Below are positions 18,959 through 27,453 of a stretch of 64,000 nucleotides of DNA, piece by piece (position 1 is the first letter of the stretch; each line of letters opens with the position of its first letter). Below the pieces are notes generated by a model, which saw nothing but the letters and a program-made list of their open reading frames with translations, searched no databases and was not told the origin of the DNA. The DNA comes from Mycolicibacterium setense (GTDB taxonomy: Bacteria; Actinomycetota; Actinomycetes; Mycobacteriales; Mycobacteriaceae). The translations under genes and the position numbers were made by a program. Where the stretch lies: positions 620,001-684,000 of the forward strand of contig NZ_JTJW01000006.1 in assembly GCF_000805385.1 (NCBI RefSeq), given 5' to 3'.

Positions 18959-20215
18959 TTACGGTGTCTCGCCGAGGAACCGCTCGCGGTAACCCCGGAA
19001 TCGTTCCGCCAGGGCGGCCGGGTCGAGTTGAAGGTTCGCCGCGTCGTAGATGACGCCTCCGTAGCGCCCGCGCGGGTGCTCGGTGAGGAAGTCGGTCATC
19101 GCCGCGCGTACATCGTCGCCGAACGGCTGATCGGCCAGTCGGTAGATGCCGGCCAGCGTGCCCCGCTCGTCGGCCATGAAATCGTCGAACCGGACGTCGA
19201 TGGACTGCCCGGCCGGCAGCACCTCACGATCACGGATGCATCCCGCGAGCAGATCGTCGATGCGCTTGAGCCAATGCTCGGTCACCTTGGCCACATCGGG
19301 CTGAGTCACGGCCATCCGCATGGCATAGCAGATCATGGTCATCATCGACAGCGTCACGTCGACCGGATCACGGTGTGTGACAACGAAAGTCGCATCCGGG
19401 AAGGTGGCGGCGAGAGTGGGGAACTGCTCCAGATGCTGAGGTGATTTCAGTACCCACCGGGTACCGCCGCGCAACCACTGCATGGCCTGCAGACTGCGTT
19501 TGAGATAGGCGTAGGACGCAGATTGATCGTGTGCCTTGTAGTGAGCGGCGAAACTCGGCACGTAATAGGTGGTTTCGAACAGCATGCCGGAGATGTCGTT
19601 GGCCAGGAGCTGGATCTCCTCGTGCGCGTGCTCGACGGTCATGTCATGCATGCGCCGGAACTCCGGCATCGAGGTGTTCACCATTTCCAGGCCCGCGCCG
19701 CAACGCTGCCTGCGCGGTTCTGGCGTGTCCTCACCAGGGCCTGGCACCGGTTCGAGGCTCTCCCAGTAGGGCAGGTAGCGCAGTGCCGGGTCCGCGGCGA
19801 GCAGATTGTGCAGATGCGTGGTCCCGGTGCGGGGTAGACCACAGATGACGATCGGCCGCTCGATCGCGATGTCCTCGATCTCGGGATGGTCGGCGATCAG
19901 CGCCTCCAACCGCAGGCGGTTGACCAGGTTGCCCACCAGCTGCTCGAACGCGATCCCCAGACCGGTATCGGACAAACCCGCTTCGTCGCGGAGCGCCGTA
20001 CAGAGCACCTCCAGACGTTCCCGGAAAGCCGGGTCGCCGAAATCGTCCAGGCCGGTGCGCTCGATGGCGGCCGTCAGCAAGGCCTCCGGGTGGAGGTCCA
20101 CGGTCGCGCCGTAGGCTGCCAGTCCGTCGCGAATCGGTTGGGCAGCAGGGGGATACACCGGGCTCGCGAGGTCGTCGAACCTGACCGGCGCCGGCCGTTG
20201 CGTGCTCGTGGTCAC
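18959..20215 (-). CDS. PAPS-dependent sulfotransferase family protein
   Basis: Sulfotransferase of 418 residues (Sulfotransfer_3 type common in mycobacteria). The 5'-phosphosulfate loop is ICGLPRTGTTHLHNLLA and the 3'-phosphate motif is FVVTHRDPVDVTLSMM. Also seen is WVLKSPQHLEQFPTL. It transfers sulfate from PAPS to an unknown acceptor hydroxyl. GTG 20215 overlaps the stop of the upstream DUF1214 gene by 4 bp; longer reading frames upstream run through that gene and are not real. Third gene of the tetR-DUF1214-sulfotransferase operon. Confidence 0.92.
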   Translation of the reverse strand: MTTSTQRPAPVRFDDLASPVYPPAAQPIRDGLAAYGATVDLHPEALLTAAIERTGLDDFGDPAFRERLEVLCTALRDEAGLSDTGLGIAFEQLVGNLVNRLRLEALIADHPEIEDIAIERPIVICGLPRTGTTHLHNLLAADPALRYLPYWESLEPVPGPGEDTPEPRRQRCGAGLEMVNTSMPEFRRMHDMTVEHAHEEIQLLANDISGMLFETTYYVPSFAAHYKAHDQSASYAYLKRSLQAMQWLRGGTRWVLKSPQHLEQFPTLAATFPDATFVVTHRDPVDVTLSMMTMICYAMRMAVTQPDVAKVTEHWLKRIDDLLAGCIRDREVLPAGQSIDVRFDDFMADERGTLAGIYRLADQPFGDDVRAAMTDFLTEHPRGRYGGVIYDAANLQLDPAALAERFRGYRERFLGETP

Positions 20216-21288
20216 AGGGCCGGTACCTCGGCCACGTCGACCACCCGGCACTGAGGATGTTCCGGTGTCTCGTCGGGCAGGAACCAGCGCAGCCAGATGA
20301 GACCCTTGGACCGGCCGGCCGTCGACACCCAGTTCGGATGGCCGGGGTCCTTGTCGCTGATCACGATTCGCCAGGATCCGTCCGGTTCGTAGCTGACGTG
20401 CGCGCCGTTGATCGTCACGCGTTCGTGCGTGTAATCGTAGGTGTGCAGGAACGGGTTCCACAGGCACAGGTTCCAGAACACGCAGTCCGGTGAGGTGCCT
20501 TCGATGATCAGGGCCTGATCCGGTGCGAGATCGTAGGCGCCCATCGCGTAGGCGGCGTCGGCAGCCGACCACCCGTAGGCGTTCTGCGGGACCGGGAACG
20601 GCGGGTGCAACTGGTTGGCGGGCTCGACCTTGGTCGGCAGGAACGAAACCTGTTCGTGCAGCCAGGTCCTGGCGTACTGGAAGCGGCGGGCCAGCTCGGC
20701 GGCACTGTCCGAACGCCGGGCGGGCGGATTGAGCGTCTCGATCCGCCACTCCGGCCGGCGGCCCGTGGTCGGATCGTTCAGATAGTCACGGGTCAAGGCG
20801 AACTCGGCGTCGGCTTCCAGTTTGAGCCAGGCGCCCGGGTGGGGCTCGGGGCTCATGACGAACTCGAAGTTGCCGTCCTCGTCGAAATCCAGGTCGCGGT
20901 TGTTGATCGTGCCGACGATGCGGTCGCTGTAGCGGCCTTCACCCGGTCCGCCGTAGACGGTCATCGACAGGTACACCGCATCACCGCGGTTGCCGACGAC
21001 CCGGTAGGTGCGGGAGGGGTCCAGCGGGGCGAGCTTGTAGAAGGCGTCCGCGTTGTCACCGCCCCATTTGAGGTAGGGGCTGATGACGTCGACCAGGATC
21101 GGCTTGTCCCGGTCGCCCCACACGTACGCGTCGACGGTGACGCGCAGCAGGCTGAACGCCAGCCGGTACCCGTCGAGCAGGTCGGGTTCGCTGAGCGCGG
21201 GGTCGGCATCGAGGAGCTTCTGCTCGATGCCGCGCACCTCGTCGAGCAGCCCGTTGAATGCCGCGGACAACTCGGTCGTGTCGGTCAT
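20212..21288 (-). CDS. DUF1214 domain protein
   Basis: A 358-residue protein with the DUF1214 C-terminal region (FWNLCLWNPFLHTYDYTHERVTINGAHV, GLIWLRWFLPDETPEHPQCRVVDV). No signal peptide or transmembrane segment. The family has no firm biochemical role; such genes often stand next to sulfotransferases and TetR regulators in actinobacteria. ATG 21288 overlaps the tetR stop by 4 bp (ATGA) and has AAGGA upstream, so this start is preferred over a longer one. It also overlaps the sulfotransferase start, so all three are coupled. Confidence 0.88.
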   Translation of the reverse strand: MTDTTELSAAFNGLLDEVRGIEQKLLDADPALSEPDLLDGYRLAFSLLRVTVDAYVWGDRDKPILVDVISPYLKWGGDNADAFYKLAPLDPSRTYRVVGNRGDAVYLSMTVYGGPGEGRYSDRIVGTINNRDLDFDEDGNFEFVMSPEPHPGAWLKLEADAEFALTRDYLNDPTTGRRPEWRIETLNPPARRSDSAAELARRFQYARTWLHEQVSFLPTKVEPANQLHPPFPVPQNAYGWSAADAAYAMGAYDLAPDQALIIEGTSPDCVFWNLCLWNPFLHTYDYTHERVTINGAHVSYEPDGSWRIVISDKDPGHPNWVSTAGRSKGLIWLRWFLPDETPEHPQCRVVDVAEVPAL

Positions 21289-21896
21289 AGGTGGTCCTTC
21301 CTTCGGGGGTGGGTAACTCCGGCTCCTTCGATCAGCAAGGAGCACAGTCGATCTGCGGTGCCGTCGACATCGACACCGGGTTCCATGTGGGCGGTGTAGA
21401 ACGCGGTGCCGATCAACGACTGGTAGACCATGTCGACGTCGACATCGGGATGGACCCTGCGCTGTTCGACGCCGGATGCGACCAGGGCGCGGAATGCTTC
21501 CTTGGTCCGCTCATCGAGCAGTTGTTGGGTCCGGATGTGCAGCTCGGGGTCGCGACGACGTTCGGTGAGTATCCCGAGCGCGGCGGCCTCGACCACGGGA
21601 TCACGCCAGAAGGTGAGCACCGCGCGGGTGAAGGCACGCAGATCGCCTTCGAAATCGCCTGTGAGCGAGAGCAGTTCACCCCCGGGCGGCTGGTCGAACG
21701 CGGCGTCGAAGACCAGGTGCGCCTTCGACGGCCACCGCCGGTAGATGGTGGGTCGGCTGACGCCGGCCTCGCGGGCGATGGCCTCGATGGAGAGTTGGTC
21801 ATAGCCGTCACGCGCGAGCAGGTGACGGGTGGCGCTCATGATGTCGCTCTGAGTTCGGGGGTCGCGCGGCCGTCCCGGGCCTGTGATCGAGGACAC
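21285..21896 (-). CDS. TetR-family transcriptional regulator
   Basis: A 203-residue repressor. The TetR helix-turn-helix is at about residues 16-60 (IMSATRHLLARDGYDQLSIEAIAREAGVSRPTIYRRWPSKAHLV), followed by a helical effector-binding domain (TetR_C-like). It is the first gene of the operon with DUF1214 and sulfotransferase genes, with 4-bp overlaps. The inverted repeat immediately upstream is the likely autoregulatory operator. GTG 21896 is the start. Confidence 0.93.
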   Translation of the reverse strand: MSSITGPGRPRDPRTQSDIMSATRHLLARDGYDQLSIEAIAREAGVSRPTIYRRWPSKAHLVFDAAFDQPPGGELLSLTGDFEGDLRAFTRAVLTFWRDPVVEAAALGILTERRRDPELHIRTQQLLDERTKEAFRALVASGVEQRRVHPDVDVDMVYQSLIGTAFYTAHMEPGVDVDGTADRLCSLLIEGAGVTHPRRKDHL

Positions 21897-21899
21897 ATG

Positions 21900-21924
21900 A
21901 TTACGTTACGATACGTCACGTAAT
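21900..21924. promoter_or_regulatory. Inverted repeat upstream of tetR, candidate operator
   Basis: ATTACGT (21900-21906) and ACGTAAT (21918-21924) are exact reverse complements separated by 11 bp, starting 3 bp before the tetR start codon. The position suits autoregulation of the tetR-DUF1214-sulfotransferase operon. Confidence 0.55.
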
Positions 21925-22043
21925 TAGGTCAATAGCTGCGCGCGCACCGGTTTCGTCTCGCCGGTTTCGACACCTGGGTCGTGGTCGGCATCGATCGACA
22001 GCCGTCGGGTGGAAAACGGCGTCGCGACTGGGTCCGCAGCGGG

Positions 22044-22829
22044 TCAGGTGCCCCGGTCAATCAGGTCGAACACCATGACGGCGTGGGAGAAACGGTGTGG
22101 GGTAACGCCAATCGGGCCGTACGGATGGTCCAGCATGAAAACCAGATACAGCAACAAGGCAAGCAGGACGGTCACTGAGCTCACCAAGATCATGTGAGCC
22201 CGGTTGTTCGCGAGCCGCATGAAGCTCGCGAGGCTGATCAATACCACGCTGCCGAAGACCAGGCTGAACCACAACAGCGTGGGTATGCGTGGGCTCGAGT
22301 TGAGGATCCGCGCGCTGCGGTCCGAGGTCAGCACGGCCAACTGGCTGAGGAACTGACTGTTGATGGCGCTCGCCGCGCTGTCCGATGTCGAGGCGCCGAC
22401 GATGCGATACATCTCGGTAAGCGCGCTACGGCCGTTGTTGCTGATCGTGCCGAACTCTTCCCTGCCCCATTCGGGGCCCTGGACCGCGGCCGCATACCTG
22501 CGGAGTTGTTCACGCACCTGCGTCTGTTCCGGCTGGGGCATCGCCACGGTCTGGCGGTACAGAGTTACCAATGTCGAGGCCTCGTTGGACACGTTGGTCT
22601 CGGCCGAAAGGTACTGCTGCCATCCGACGACTACGGTGAACCCGAGTAGCGCACCGTAGACGAGGCCGACGACAGTCAGAAACGGCGACAACACCGAGTT
22701 GTGTTCTGGACGTGTGTCACGAGCGATGACACGACTGGCCAACAGCACCGTGCCGACGGCCAACAACACTGCGCCGACGACCACCACGACGAGCATGACC
22801 CACGCACCGACCGTCCCAAAGTCGCCCAT
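22044..22829 (-). CDS. DUF4239-type membrane protein
   Basis: A 261-residue protein with two N-terminal transmembrane helices (WVMLVVVVVGAVLLAVGTVLLA; LTVVGLVYGALLGFTVVVGW), a helical extracytoplasmic or cytosolic middle (about residues 75-180) and two C-terminal helices (TLLWFSLVFGSVVLISLA; MILVSSVTVLLALLLYLVFML). This 2+2 layout is the DUF4239/bestrophin-like pattern. A channel role is possible but not shown. Stands alone; the 147 bp between it and the tetR start carries only the tetR operator. Confidence 0.8.
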   Translation of the reverse strand: MGDFGTVGAWVMLVVVVVGAVLLAVGTVLLASRVIARDTRPEHNSVLSPFLTVVGLVYGALLGFTVVVGWQQYLSAETNVSNEASTLVTLYRQTVAMPQPEQTQVREQLRRYAAAVQGPEWGREEFGTISNNGRSALTEMYRIVGASTSDSAASAINSQFLSQLAVLTSDRSARILNSSPRIPTLLWFSLVFGSVVLISLASFMRLANNRAHMILVSSVTVLLALLLYLVFMLDHPYGPIGVTPHRFSHAVMVFDLIDRGT

Positions 22830-22900
22830 GGTTGATCAGGATGGCAGCAAACTTCTCGCCACGAGGCCGATCGCTCGGTTTTCGCCCGCTGGGCTGCCGA

Positions 22901-23182
22901 TCAGATCATCTGAAGTGCCGCGAGGTAGATATCGGTCGACGAGAAGGCCGTCGCGGGCTTGATGCGTTTGTGAGCGATGCCGCCGCGGCGCCGCTCGGAA
23001 AAGATGATGCGGCCGTCGGGGCTGAACCCGATCTCCAACTCGGTCGCCACACCTGATGCGCTGAGCAGAGGATGCTCCCACACCATCGTGCGGTACTCCG
23101 CCCGCGGGCCGCTGTCGAAGATCAAGTCCCAGTCCTTCTCGTTGGCGCGTTCTCGGACCAGATCCAACATTTGGTAGTGCAT
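22901..23182 (-). CDS. Small hypothetical protein
   Basis: A 93-residue soluble protein starting at ATG 23182 behind GGAAACGAG. It is rich in charged residues, with a beta-hairpin-like centre (EYRTMVWEHPLLSAS, LEIGFSPDGRIIFSERRRGG). I do not recognise a family. A longer frame starting at 23224 lacks a ribosome binding site. Upstream of it lies a 415-bp gene-free stretch with strong inverted repeats that would form its 5' leader if transcription starts far upstream. Confidence 0.6.
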   Translation of the reverse strand: MHYQMLDLVRERANEKDWDLIFDSGPRAEYRTMVWEHPLLSASGVATELEIGFSPDGRIIFSERRRGGIAHKRIKPATAFSSTDIYLAALQMI

Positions 23183-23225
23183 TCTCGTTTCCTTCACTGT
23201 CTGATTTTCATGGCGGGGAGGCATT

Positions 23226-23256
23226 GGCCCGCAGTGGTATTCGAGCTCTGCGGGCC
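23226..23256. repeat. 9-bp perfect stem-loop
   Basis: GGCCCGCAG and CTGCGGGCC with a 13-nt loop. On the plus strand it is followed by TTGTT. Flanking genes are on the minus strand. Confidence 0.6.
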
Positions 23257-23369
23257 TTGTTCGCCTGTCGGTGTATCCATCGTCGGTTGACCTGCATCCG
23301 GTGTCTGTCCTCCGATCCGCCTGCCGGGTGTACCAATTCCTGTCCGCCGATCAGGGGACATGAGGCGGG

Positions 23370-23410
23370 GACGAGATGGTCGCCGCCCCTCGATCAGCGA
23401 CCATCTCGTC
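23370..23410. repeat. 14-bp perfect stem-loop
   Basis: GACGAGATGGTCGC (23370-23383) and GCGACCATCTCGTC (23397-23410) with a 13-nt loop. It is about 190 bp downstream of the minus-strand transporter gene, so it may be its terminator, but there is no T-tract. Confidence 0.65.
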
Positions 23411-23597
23411 GGTCCGGGCTCGCCAAGTAGGCACAGGGGCAGGGTGTTTCGGTGCGCCGAGGATTCTGCGTAGCGTCGATAGACCTTCCTGTTCGGGCGG
23501 GTGGGCCAGGTGGCGAGGAAGGGGCCGAGCTGTGTGGACTCGCCGCCCTGTCACCGGGGAACAGGACAGTAAAGAGGAAGGGTCCGACAAGTCCGGA

Positions 23598-24464
23598 TCA
23601 CGAAATCTGAGCGCGCTCGTATTCCGCCGCGCTCGACACGGCGAGTGCCACCGCACCGCCCACGGCCGCGATAAAGGCGATGACCACCAGCCAGCCGTAT
23701 CCCGGTCGTGAAACGTCGCCGAGCAGAACCACGCCGACGATGCCGGGGACCACGGTTTCGCCGACCACCAGGGCCGCTGCCACCCCGTTCACCGACCCGA
23801 CTTGCAGGGCGACGGTGAACAGATAGAACCCGCCCAGACCGGCGACCAGAATGGCCCACAAGGCCGGATCGGCGAGCAGCACACCCACGTTCAGCGGCTC
23901 AAGACCGTCGACGACTCGTACCGCAACTGCCATGGCGCCGTAGAGCACGCCGGCGATCAACCCCACAGGCACTGCAGCGTTTTTCCCGAGCAGTCGGACC
24001 AGCGTGGCACCCAGGCCCAGGATGACCGCGGACACCACGAGGACACCCCAATGCATCACCGCGCCCGGGTCTCTGTCGCCCAGGCGGCCGGCAGTGGCGC
24101 CCAGGACGCACAGCGCCACAAGCACGATGGCGATCGCCGTCCAGTCGCGCCGATGGAGCCGGACGTGGAGCACAAAAATGCTCAACACGGCGGTGACCAC
24201 GAGATTGGCGCTGATGATGGTCTGCGACAGGAACAGTGGAATCAGCCTGGCGGAGACCAGGCTCCCCACGAAACCGAACAGATCGAGTGCGATACCCGCG
24301 ATGAAGATCGGTGCGAGCATGGCAGTGATGGTCGACCGCAGCGTGGGGCCGTTCTGCGCCGTGTCCTCGGCTGCCCCGGAATGTCCCGCGGCGTACGACT
24401 GCAGCACGGAAGCCGTGCCATACCCGACACACGCCAGCAGCGCGGCGGTTACGCCGACCAGCAC
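23598..24464 (-). CDS. DMT/EamA-like multispanning membrane protein
   Basis: A 288-residue very hydrophobic protein with about nine or ten transmembrane helices (from MLVGVTAALLACVGYG to WLVVIAFIAAVGGAVALAV). The internal two-fold arrangement and motifs such as LSQTIISANLVVTAVLS and VALQVGSVNGVAAALVVGETVVPGIVG resemble drug/metabolite transporters of the NIPA/EamA type. Substrate unknown. GTG 24464 is the start. It is monocistronic as far as can be seen. Confidence 0.82.
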   Translation of the reverse strand: MLVGVTAALLACVGYGTASVLQSYAAGHSGAAEDTAQNGPTLRSTITAMLAPIFIAGIALDLFGFVGSLVSARLIPLFLSQTIISANLVVTAVLSIFVLHVRLHRRDWTAIAIVLVALCVLGATAGRLGDRDPGAVMHWGVLVVSAVILGLGATLVRLLGKNAAVPVGLIAGVLYGAMAVAVRVVDGLEPLNVGVLLADPALWAILVAGLGGFYLFTVALQVGSVNGVAAALVVGETVVPGIVGVVLLGDVSRPGYGWLVVIAFIAAVGGAVALAVSSAAEYERAQIS

Positions 24465-24628
24465 TGCGAACCGTCGTGGGGTGCCGGTAAGAGCGGGACA
24501 ACGCGGAACATCAGCCGAGTCTAGGAGCGTGCCGCCTCGGGTTCGGGTAAACGGCCGCCGATTTCTGCAGCAAGGTTGTCGTCTCGGACGAGCAACAGCC
24601 CGGAGGTAGAAACCGGCGCGTCAGCAGG

Positions 24629-25591
24629 TCAGCGCGGAAGTTGATTCAGCACGGCCGTCGTCACATCGAACACCACGGCTGCGTCGTCGCCGTTCACGTC
24701 AACGGAGGGGACAAGTCGACTGACGCGGCCCGCGTCGACGCCGTCGAACCCGTCACCCACGATCGCCCCGGCGAATGTCGTTCCCTCGTGGGCCTTGCGG
24801 TAACCGTCGTATTCCCCGAACTTCATCGGAGCGCCCCCGGCGGTCACGAGTTCTCGTGCCTCGTAGGCGAATGTCACCAAGATCTCGGTGCCGTCGACGG
24901 TGAAGAAGCAGGAGGTGAGGGACTGGTCCTTCCAGTCGAAAGTCACATTCCGGGACTTCTGCAGTTCAGCTACCACCGAGCATGGCAAGGCATCGGTGAG
25001 CACGGTGACGGTCGTGTTCGGGGAACTGCCCTGCCGGGGTTGTTCCGGCCACGTCGAGACCACCGCGCGCGCCAACGGTTCGGCGGTCGCGCACGCGTCG
25101 TGACCCCGTTCCATCGACACTCGCATCCGCACTGCGATGTCGTTCTCGAACGCCACGTCGTAATTGCAGGCGCTTTCGACGAGTTGGTCACGCACGTCGG
25201 GTGCAAAGGCCGACGCGGGATCTGCTCGGCGTACCTTGCGACCGTCGATCTCTTCCAGCGCGCCGACTGATGAGGTGAGGAAATCGGTTGCAGTGAAGGC
25301 GATTGACCAACTGATGTCGATCCCATGTTGGGTGCCGTCGTCGACGAGTGCCTCGCACGACGTCGAATTCGAGGATGTGCCGATCGCCTTGACGGTGCCG
25401 AGTGACGCGAGCCGGTCGGGGGCGATCAACGCACACGGGTCGATGCCGCGAGCCCACGCGATGGTTTTCTCGCGGGACAGTGCCGTCGGTACTGACGTGG
25501 TGGTCGACGGTGCTGTGGACGGAGCCGTCGCAGCCGAACAACCCGCGGCCAGCAATGTCACCGCGGACAGCGCCGCCCACCCCCGATTCAC
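24629..25591 (-). CDS. DUF3558 family lipoprotein
   Basis: A 320-residue secreted lipoprotein. The signal peptide ends in a canonical lipobox (LLAAGC), followed by a Ser/Thr/Pro-rich linker. The core begins with IDPCALIAPDRLASLG, the hallmark of DUF3558, and a second Cys-containing half (DALPCSVVAELQKSRNVTF, LTSCFFTVDGTEILVTF) makes it a double-length version. Such proteins are common in actinobacterial cell envelopes; role unknown. GTG 25591 is preceded by TAGGCT at leaderless spacing. Divergent from thyX. Confidence 0.85.
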   Translation of the reverse strand: MNRGWAALSAVTLLAAGCSAATAPSTAPSTTTSVPTALSREKTIAWARGIDPCALIAPDRLASLGTVKAIGTSSNSTSCEALVDDGTQHGIDISWSIAFTATDFLTSSVGALEEIDGRKVRRADPASAFAPDVRDQLVESACNYDVAFENDIAVRMRVSMERGHDACATAEPLARAVVSTWPEQPRQGSSPNTTVTVLTDALPCSVVAELQKSRNVTFDWKDQSLTSCFFTVDGTEILVTFAYEARELVTAGGAPMKFGEYDGYRKAHEGTTFAGAIVGDGFDGVDAGRVSRLVPSVDVNGDDAAVVFDVTTAVLNQLPR

Positions 25592-25598
25592 ATGGGCA

Positions 25599-25604
25599 AG
25601 CCTA
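25599..25604 (-). promoter_or_regulatory. Leaderless-type -10 box of the DUF3558 gene
   Basis: TAGGCT on the minus strand lies 7 bp before GTG 25591. Confidence 0.45.
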
Positions 25605-25681
25605 GGTCGGCATCGGGCGGGTCGATCGCGGCAATTCTGTCCGTTGCGGGTCTGAAGCGCTGGTGCCTCAAAGGCCGACAG

Positions 25682-25687
25682 TAAGGT
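25682..25687 (+). promoter_or_regulatory. Leaderless-type -10 box of thyX
   Basis: TAAGGT ends 6 bp before the thyX GTG (25694), with no ribosome binding site. Confidence 0.5.
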
Positions 25688-25693
25688 GAGTCC

Positions 25694-26458
25694 GTGGCCG
25701 AGATCGCGCCGCTGCGCGTGCAGCTGATCGCCAAGACAGAATTCCAGGCACCGCCGGACGTGCCGTGGAGCACCGATGCCGATGGCGGGCCCGCGCTCAC
25801 CGAGTTCGCCGGCCGGGCCTGCTACCAGAGTTGGTCGAAGCCCAATCCGAAAACGGCGACCAACGCGGGCTACATCCGTCACATCATCGATGTCGGGCAT
25901 TTCTCGGTGCTCGAACACGCCTCGGTGTCCTTTTACATCACCGGCATCTCGCGCTCGGCCACCCATGAGCTGATCCGGCACCGGCATTTCTCCTACTCGC
26001 AGCTCTCACAGCGCTACGTGCCCGAGAACGACGCCGAGGTGGTGGTCCCCCCCGGGTTCGAGGACGACCCGGAACTGGTGGAGATCTTCACCACGGCTGC
26101 CGACGCCAGCCGCGCCACCTACACCGAACTGCTGGCCCGGCTGGAGGCCAAGTTCATGGGGGACCAGCCCAGCGGAAACTCTGCGGTTTTGCGCCGCAAG
26201 CAGGCCCGACAGGCCGCCCGGGCGGTGCTGCCCAACGCCACCGAGACCCGCATCGTGGTCACGGGCAACTACCGCGCCTGGCGCCATTTCATCGCGATGC
26301 GGGCCAGCGAACACGCCGATGTGGAGATCCGCCGGCTGGCGATCGCCTGCCTGCGTGAGCTCGTCGAAGCGGCCCCGGCGGTGTTCTCCGATTTCGAGAT
26401 TTCGACGCTGGCGGATGGTAGTGAGGTGGCAACGTCTCCCTTGGCCACGGAGGCCTGA
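25694..26458 (+). CDS. thyX: Flavin-dependent thymidylate synthase ThyX
   Basis: FAD- and NADPH-dependent dTMP synthase of 254 residues, unrelated to ThyA. The signature RHRxxSxxxxSxR is present as [13 protein letters not shown], with [25 protein letters not shown] before it and the [20 protein letters not shown] dUMP/flavin-binding segment later. It recycles tetrahydrofolate directly, so cells with thyX depend less on dfrA. The last codons and stop lie inside the first copy of a 35-bp tandem repeat that fills the gap to dapA. Neighbour order thyX-dapA-rnj is conserved in mycobacteria. Confidence 0.98.
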   Translation: MAEIAPLRVQLIAKTEFQAPPDVPWSTDADGGPALTEFAGRACYQSWSKPNPKTATNAGYIRHIIDVGHFSVLEHASVSFYITGISRSATHELIRHRHFSYSQLSQRYVPENDAEVVVPPGFEDDPELVEIFTTAADASRATYTELLARLEAKFMGDQPSGNSAVLRRKQARQAARAVLPNATETRIVVTGNYRAWRHFIAMRASEHADVEIRRLAIACLRELVEAAPAVFSDFEISTLADGSEVATSPLATEA

Positions 26459-26528
26459 CGGAGTGGCCCGGGTGCACGGCCACGGAGGCTTGACGGAGTG
26501 GCTCGGGTACACGGCCACGGAGGCTTGA
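26443..26528. repeat. 35-bp tandem repeat across the thyX stop codon
   Basis: Unit begins GGCCACGGAGGCTTGACGGA. Copies are 26443-26477, 26478-26512 (differing by three C/T or G/A transitions) and a 16-bp partial (26513-26528). The thyX stop (26456-26458) is in copy 1 and the dapA promoter follows the last copy. Confidence 0.9.
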
Positions 26529-26538
26529 GACCACCGGG

Positions 26539-27452
<914 letters not shown>

Positions 27453-27453
<1 letters not shown>

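Larger units (their letters stand above)
23183..23597. other. 415-bp gene-free region with strong stem-loops
   Basis: No convincing coding frame. It contains a 9-bp perfect inverted repeat (23226-23256), a 14-bp perfect inverted repeat (23370-23410), and a weaker 7-bp pair CCTTCCT/AGGAAGG (23484-23490, 23516-23522). The two strong ones both have 13-nt loops. It could be a structured leader or a noncoding RNA. Confidence 0.5.
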
